7,665 bases of DNA from assembly GCA_947460225.1 (NCBI GenBank), contig CANHHI010000068.1, positions 1-7,665 of the forward strand. Direction: 5' to 3'. This document shows, piece by piece, positions 5,753 through 7,665 of this stretch (the stretch's first letter is position 1; each line of letters starts with the position of its first letter). Below the pieces are notes generated by a model. That model did no database searches, was not told the DNA's origin, and was given only the letters and a program-made list of their open reading frames with translations. The translations under genes were made by a program, and so were the position numbers. This DNA comes from Flavobacteriales bacterium. Lineage in GTDB: Bacteria > Bacteroidota > Bacteroidia > Flavobacteriales_D > CANHHI01.

Positions 5753-6886
5753 ATGATGAAAAAAAATATTGCACGCCCTTTATTTTGGGCATTGTTGGGC
5801 ACAGAATTAATTTTGGGTGTCTTGTACGGCGTTTTTGTGTTTTTTCAGGTAGATATTTTGCTTTTTTTGGGTATCAAACCCAGTTCATTTCGCTTTGAGC
5901 ATTTGGCATTTTATGATGCTTTGCCCTTTTTATTTCTTTGGGCAGTGGCGTTTATGGCAAAAATATATGCGCAAAATGCTTTTTGGCGTGGTTTTGCCCA
6001 AGCAGAAACAAGGGATTTATTGCGAAAAAGCCTAGGTTTTTCGCCTCAATACTTGTACTACCTTTCAGTGCGCCTTTGTTTGCTGTTTTTGCTTTTGGCA
6101 ATGGCAAATCCACAATACGGTTTGCGCAAAAAAAACATGCAGGTGCAAGGCGTGGATATTTCCATTGCTTTGGACGTGTCTAAAAGCATGGACGCCATAG
6201 ACCAAGGCGAAAATTTTTCTCGTTTGGAACGGGCAAAAATGGCATTGAACCAAATGATCAACAAACTCAAAGGCGATAGGCTCTCGCTGGTGGTTTTTGC
6301 GGGTGATGCTTATGTGCAATTGCCTTTGACGGCGGATTATTTGGCAGCGAAATCTTTTATTCAAGCATTGAATACCGATATGGTGTCGGCATCGGGTACG
6401 AATTTATCCGAGGCAATTGCTGTGGGCTTGTCTTCTTTTGATTGGCAAGATAAAACCAGCAAAGCCATTATTTTAATTACGGACGGCGAAGACCACCAGG
6501 GCGGTTTGGAAGAGGTGTTGGCACAAGCTAAGGAAAAATCTGTGCTGGTGCATGCTATTGGTATTGGTTCTTTGGAAGGTGTGCCTATCCCCAATGTGCA
6601 AAATGGCAAAGTGATAGGCTATAAAACCGATAAAAACGGGCAAACCATCGTGTCTAAGCTGGACGAAAGCACTTTGCAAAGCATTGCTGGAAAATCGGGA
6701 GGCATTTACTTGCGTGCGCAGTCGGCGCAACTGGGGCTGGATTATTTGTGGCAACAACTCGCCAAAATGGAAAAAACCGATATGCAGGTGTCTTTGTATG
6801 ACGATTACCAAAGTTATTATGCTGTTTTTCTGGCGGTGGCTTTGTTTTTTATGTTTTTTGCTTTGTATTTTTTTAAGTCAAAATAA
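5753..6886 (+). CDS. batB: BatB, membrane-anchored vWA-domain protein with extended N-terminus
   Basis: BatB is the second membrane vWA protein of the Bat system and a paralogue of BatA. The MIDAS is complete: DVSKS at 141-145, the SGTNL threonine at T216 and ITDGED with D244. Typical BatB features are visible: ANPQYG at 118-123, LVVFAGDAYVQLPLT at 179-193 and HAIGIGS at 267-273. Membrane helices are predicted by eye at about 12-32, 53-70, 101-117 and 355-374. The protein has 377 residues, longer than usual for the family because of an N-terminal addition of about 45 residues holding the first helix. Two adjacent ATGs (5753, 5756) can serve as start. No intergenic bases separate it from batA, and batC follows after 2 bp. 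The vWA domain lies between helices three and four and should face the periplasm as in other BatA/BatB proteins; it may be a target for MoxR-driven assembly (inference). Confidence 0.93.
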   Translation: MMKKNIARPLFWALLGTELILGVLYGVFVFFQVDILLFLGIKPSSFRFEHLAFYDALPFLFLWAVAFMAKIYAQNAFWRGFAQAETRDLLRKSLGFSPQYLYYLSVRLCLLFLLLAMANPQYGLRKKNMQVQGVDISIALDVSKSMDAIDQGENFSRLERAKMALNQMINKLKGDRLSLVVFAGDAYVQLPLTADYLAAKSFIQALNTDMVSASGTNLSEAIAVGLSSFDWQDKTSKAIILITDGEDHQGGLEEVLAQAKEKSVLVHAIGIGSLEGVPIPNVQNGKVIGYKTDKNGQTIVSKLDESTLQSIAGKSGGIYLRAQSAQLGLDYLWQQLAKMEKTDMQVSLYDDYQSYYAVFLAVALFFMFFALYFFKSK

Positions 6887-6888
6887 TT

Positions 6889-7653
6889 ATGATCAAAAAA
6901 ATAACTTTTTGCTTGCTGGTATTTGGATTTTTGCAGGCGCAAATTCCCAAGCAGAGCCTTGTGTTGGGCAATAAAGCATACGAGAAAGGTGAATACACCG
7001 ATGCACAGCAACATTATTTTGGTGCGAGTGCGGATAGCACTTGGCGTGCCAAAGCGAGTTTTAACCAAGGCAATGCGGCGTATAGGGCGGGTAACTTTGC
7101 CCAGGCGCAAAAAGATTTTGCCAAAGCTGCCCAAGAAGCCAGCCATAAAGCGGAAAAAGCCAAGGCTTATTACAATTTGGGCAATGCGTATTTTCAAGAA
7201 AAAAAATACAAAGAAAGTTTAGAGGCTTATACAGCGTCTTTGAAGGCACAGCCTTTGAGCGATTCTACACGCTATAACTACAACATGGTTAAACAGCTTT
7301 TGCAAAATCAAGATAAGAACCAAGATAAAAACAAGGATAAAAATCAAGATAAAGACAAAAACCAAGACCAAAAAGAACAGGATAAAAAAGAGCAAGACCA
7401 GCAAAATCAAGATAAAGACCAAAAAGAGCAAGATAAACAAAACCAAAAAGAGGATAAACAAAACCCTCAAAATCAGTCTGCGGATAAAGATAAACAAGAC
7501 CAAAAGCAACAGCAAACCCAAGCTGGCATGAGCAAGGAAGATGTGGAAAATCTGCTCAAAGCCTTTGAGGCGCAAAACCAAAAAGTCCAGCAAGATGTGC
7601 AGAAAAAACAAGGCGCAACAAAGAAAACTACACAAAATGATAAGGATTGGTAA
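6889..7653 (+). CDS. batC: BatC, periplasmic TPR protein with long charged linker
   Basis: BatC is the tetratricopeptide-repeat component of the Bat system, expected in the periplasm as a scaffold for BatA/BatB. The 254-residue product has a signal peptide (1-17, cut after LQA before Gln). Helical repeats of TPR type follow at about 21-51 (GNKAYEKGEYTDA), 55-84 (GNAAYRAGNFAQA) and 91-123 (YYNLGNAYFQEKKYKESLEAY), with the conserved RYNYNMVK following at 128-135. Residues 139-211 are almost only Gln, Lys, Asp, Asn and Glu and are probably disordered. The C-terminus keeps the family-like segment EDVENLLKAFEAQN (217-230) and ends in KDW. The coding strand in the linker is very purine-rich, with repeated 15-21 bp units in frame. 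It starts 2 bp after batB and its stop is 1 bp before the next ATG. Confidence 0.92.
   Translation: MIKKITFCLLVFGFLQAQIPKQSLVLGNKAYEKGEYTDAQQHYFGASADSTWRAKASFNQGNAAYRAGNFAQAQKDFAKAAQEASHKAEKAKAYYNLGNAYFQEKKYKESLEAYTASLKAQPLSDSTRYNYNMVKQLLQNQDKNQDKNKDKNQDKDKNQDQKEQDKKEQDQQNQDKDQKEQDKQNQKEDKQNPQNQSADKDKQDQKQQQTQAGMSKEDVENLLKAFEAQNQKVQQDVQKKQGATKKTTQNDKDW
7303..7521 (+). repeat. Low-complexity repeat tract encoding the BatC linker
   Basis: The tract is A-rich and T-poor and encodes a Gln/Lys/Asp/Asn/Glu linker of about 73 residues. AATCAAGATAAAGAC is present identically at 7342-7356 and 7405-7419 (63 bp apart). A 21-bp unit starting GACCAAAAAGA occurs at 7366-7386 and 7417-7437 with two mismatches (51 bp apart). 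Both spacings are multiples of three, so gain or loss of units would keep the frame. Confidence 0.7.
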
Positions 7654-7654
7654 G

Positions 7655-7665
7655 ATGAACAAAAA
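7655..7665 (+). CDS. batD: Start of the next gene, probably batD (3'-truncated)
   Basis: One base after the batC stop an ATG opens a frame reading M-N-K before the window ends. Position and spacing fit batD, which normally follows batC and encodes an exported protein with periplasmic domains and a C-terminal membrane anchor. Only three codons are visible, so the call rests on gene order alone. Confidence 0.45.

Noticed and set aside
7219..7662. A 147-codon minus-strand frame with long Leu/Ile/Phe/Val runs resembling a membrane protein
   Set aside because: It is the complement of the A-rich repeat encoding the BatC linker; the apparent hydrophobicity follows from reading AAx codons backwards as TTx.
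1..7665. tRNA/rRNA genes, CRISPR arrays, insertion sequences or attachment sites
   Set aside because: No clover-leaf, regular spacer-repeat pattern, transposase motif or terminal inverted repeats were seen; coding genes fill nearly the whole window.

Overview
The window is AT-rich, gene-dense and coded entirely on the + strand. It comes from a member of the Bacteroidota, probably Flavobacteriia-like, although I cannot name a genus. Three things point there: a Bat (Bacteroides aerotolerance) operon in the usual order, start codons without clear Shine-Dalgarno sequences, and signal peptides that all end in Gln-Ala with Gln as the first mature residue, as is typical of Bacteroidota.

Region 1 (1-916) holds two adjacent secreted proteins of unknown function. 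The first is cut by the left edge. The second is a lipoprotein with a lipobox. Their C-terminal ends align without gaps (shared Y..V...V.D..G....Y.F.WQI pattern), so they look like tandem paralogues. Region 2 (917-1010) is the only sizeable intergenic gap. It contains a 10-bp-period direct repeat, a T tract and a TAnnTTTG-like -7 element, and is the likely promoter of the downstream operon.

Region 3 (1011-7665) is one compact operon: a MoxR-type AAA+ ATPase, an unidentified outer-membrane beta-barrel protein, a cytosolic DUF58/vWA protein, a signal-peptide plus single-TM protein with a conserved cytosolic tail, BatA, BatB, BatC and the first codons of what should be batD. From the DUF58 gene onward the junctions overlap or are separated by at most 2 bp, which suggests translational coupling. 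From family knowledge, the MoxR ATPase is expected to remodel or activate the MIDAS-containing vWA proteins (DUF58, BatA, BatB). BatC (TPR) and BatD would supply periplasmic scaffolding in an envelope complex linked to stress or oxygen tolerance; the molecular activity of Bat complexes is not established.

The Bat system is already known. The less ordinary points are: (i) BatA and BatB both carry an additional N-terminal membrane helix with an ungapped common FWA...G.LYG motif; (ii) a beta-barrel protein gene with distinct glycine codon use sits between moxR and the DUF58 gene, which are normally adjacent; (iii) the tandem paralogue pair upstream, one member with a His-rich segment; and (iv) a long Lys/Gln/Asp/Asn repeat linker in BatC encoded by in-frame DNA repeats. 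I found no RNA genes, mobile elements, CRISPR arrays or convincing terminators.
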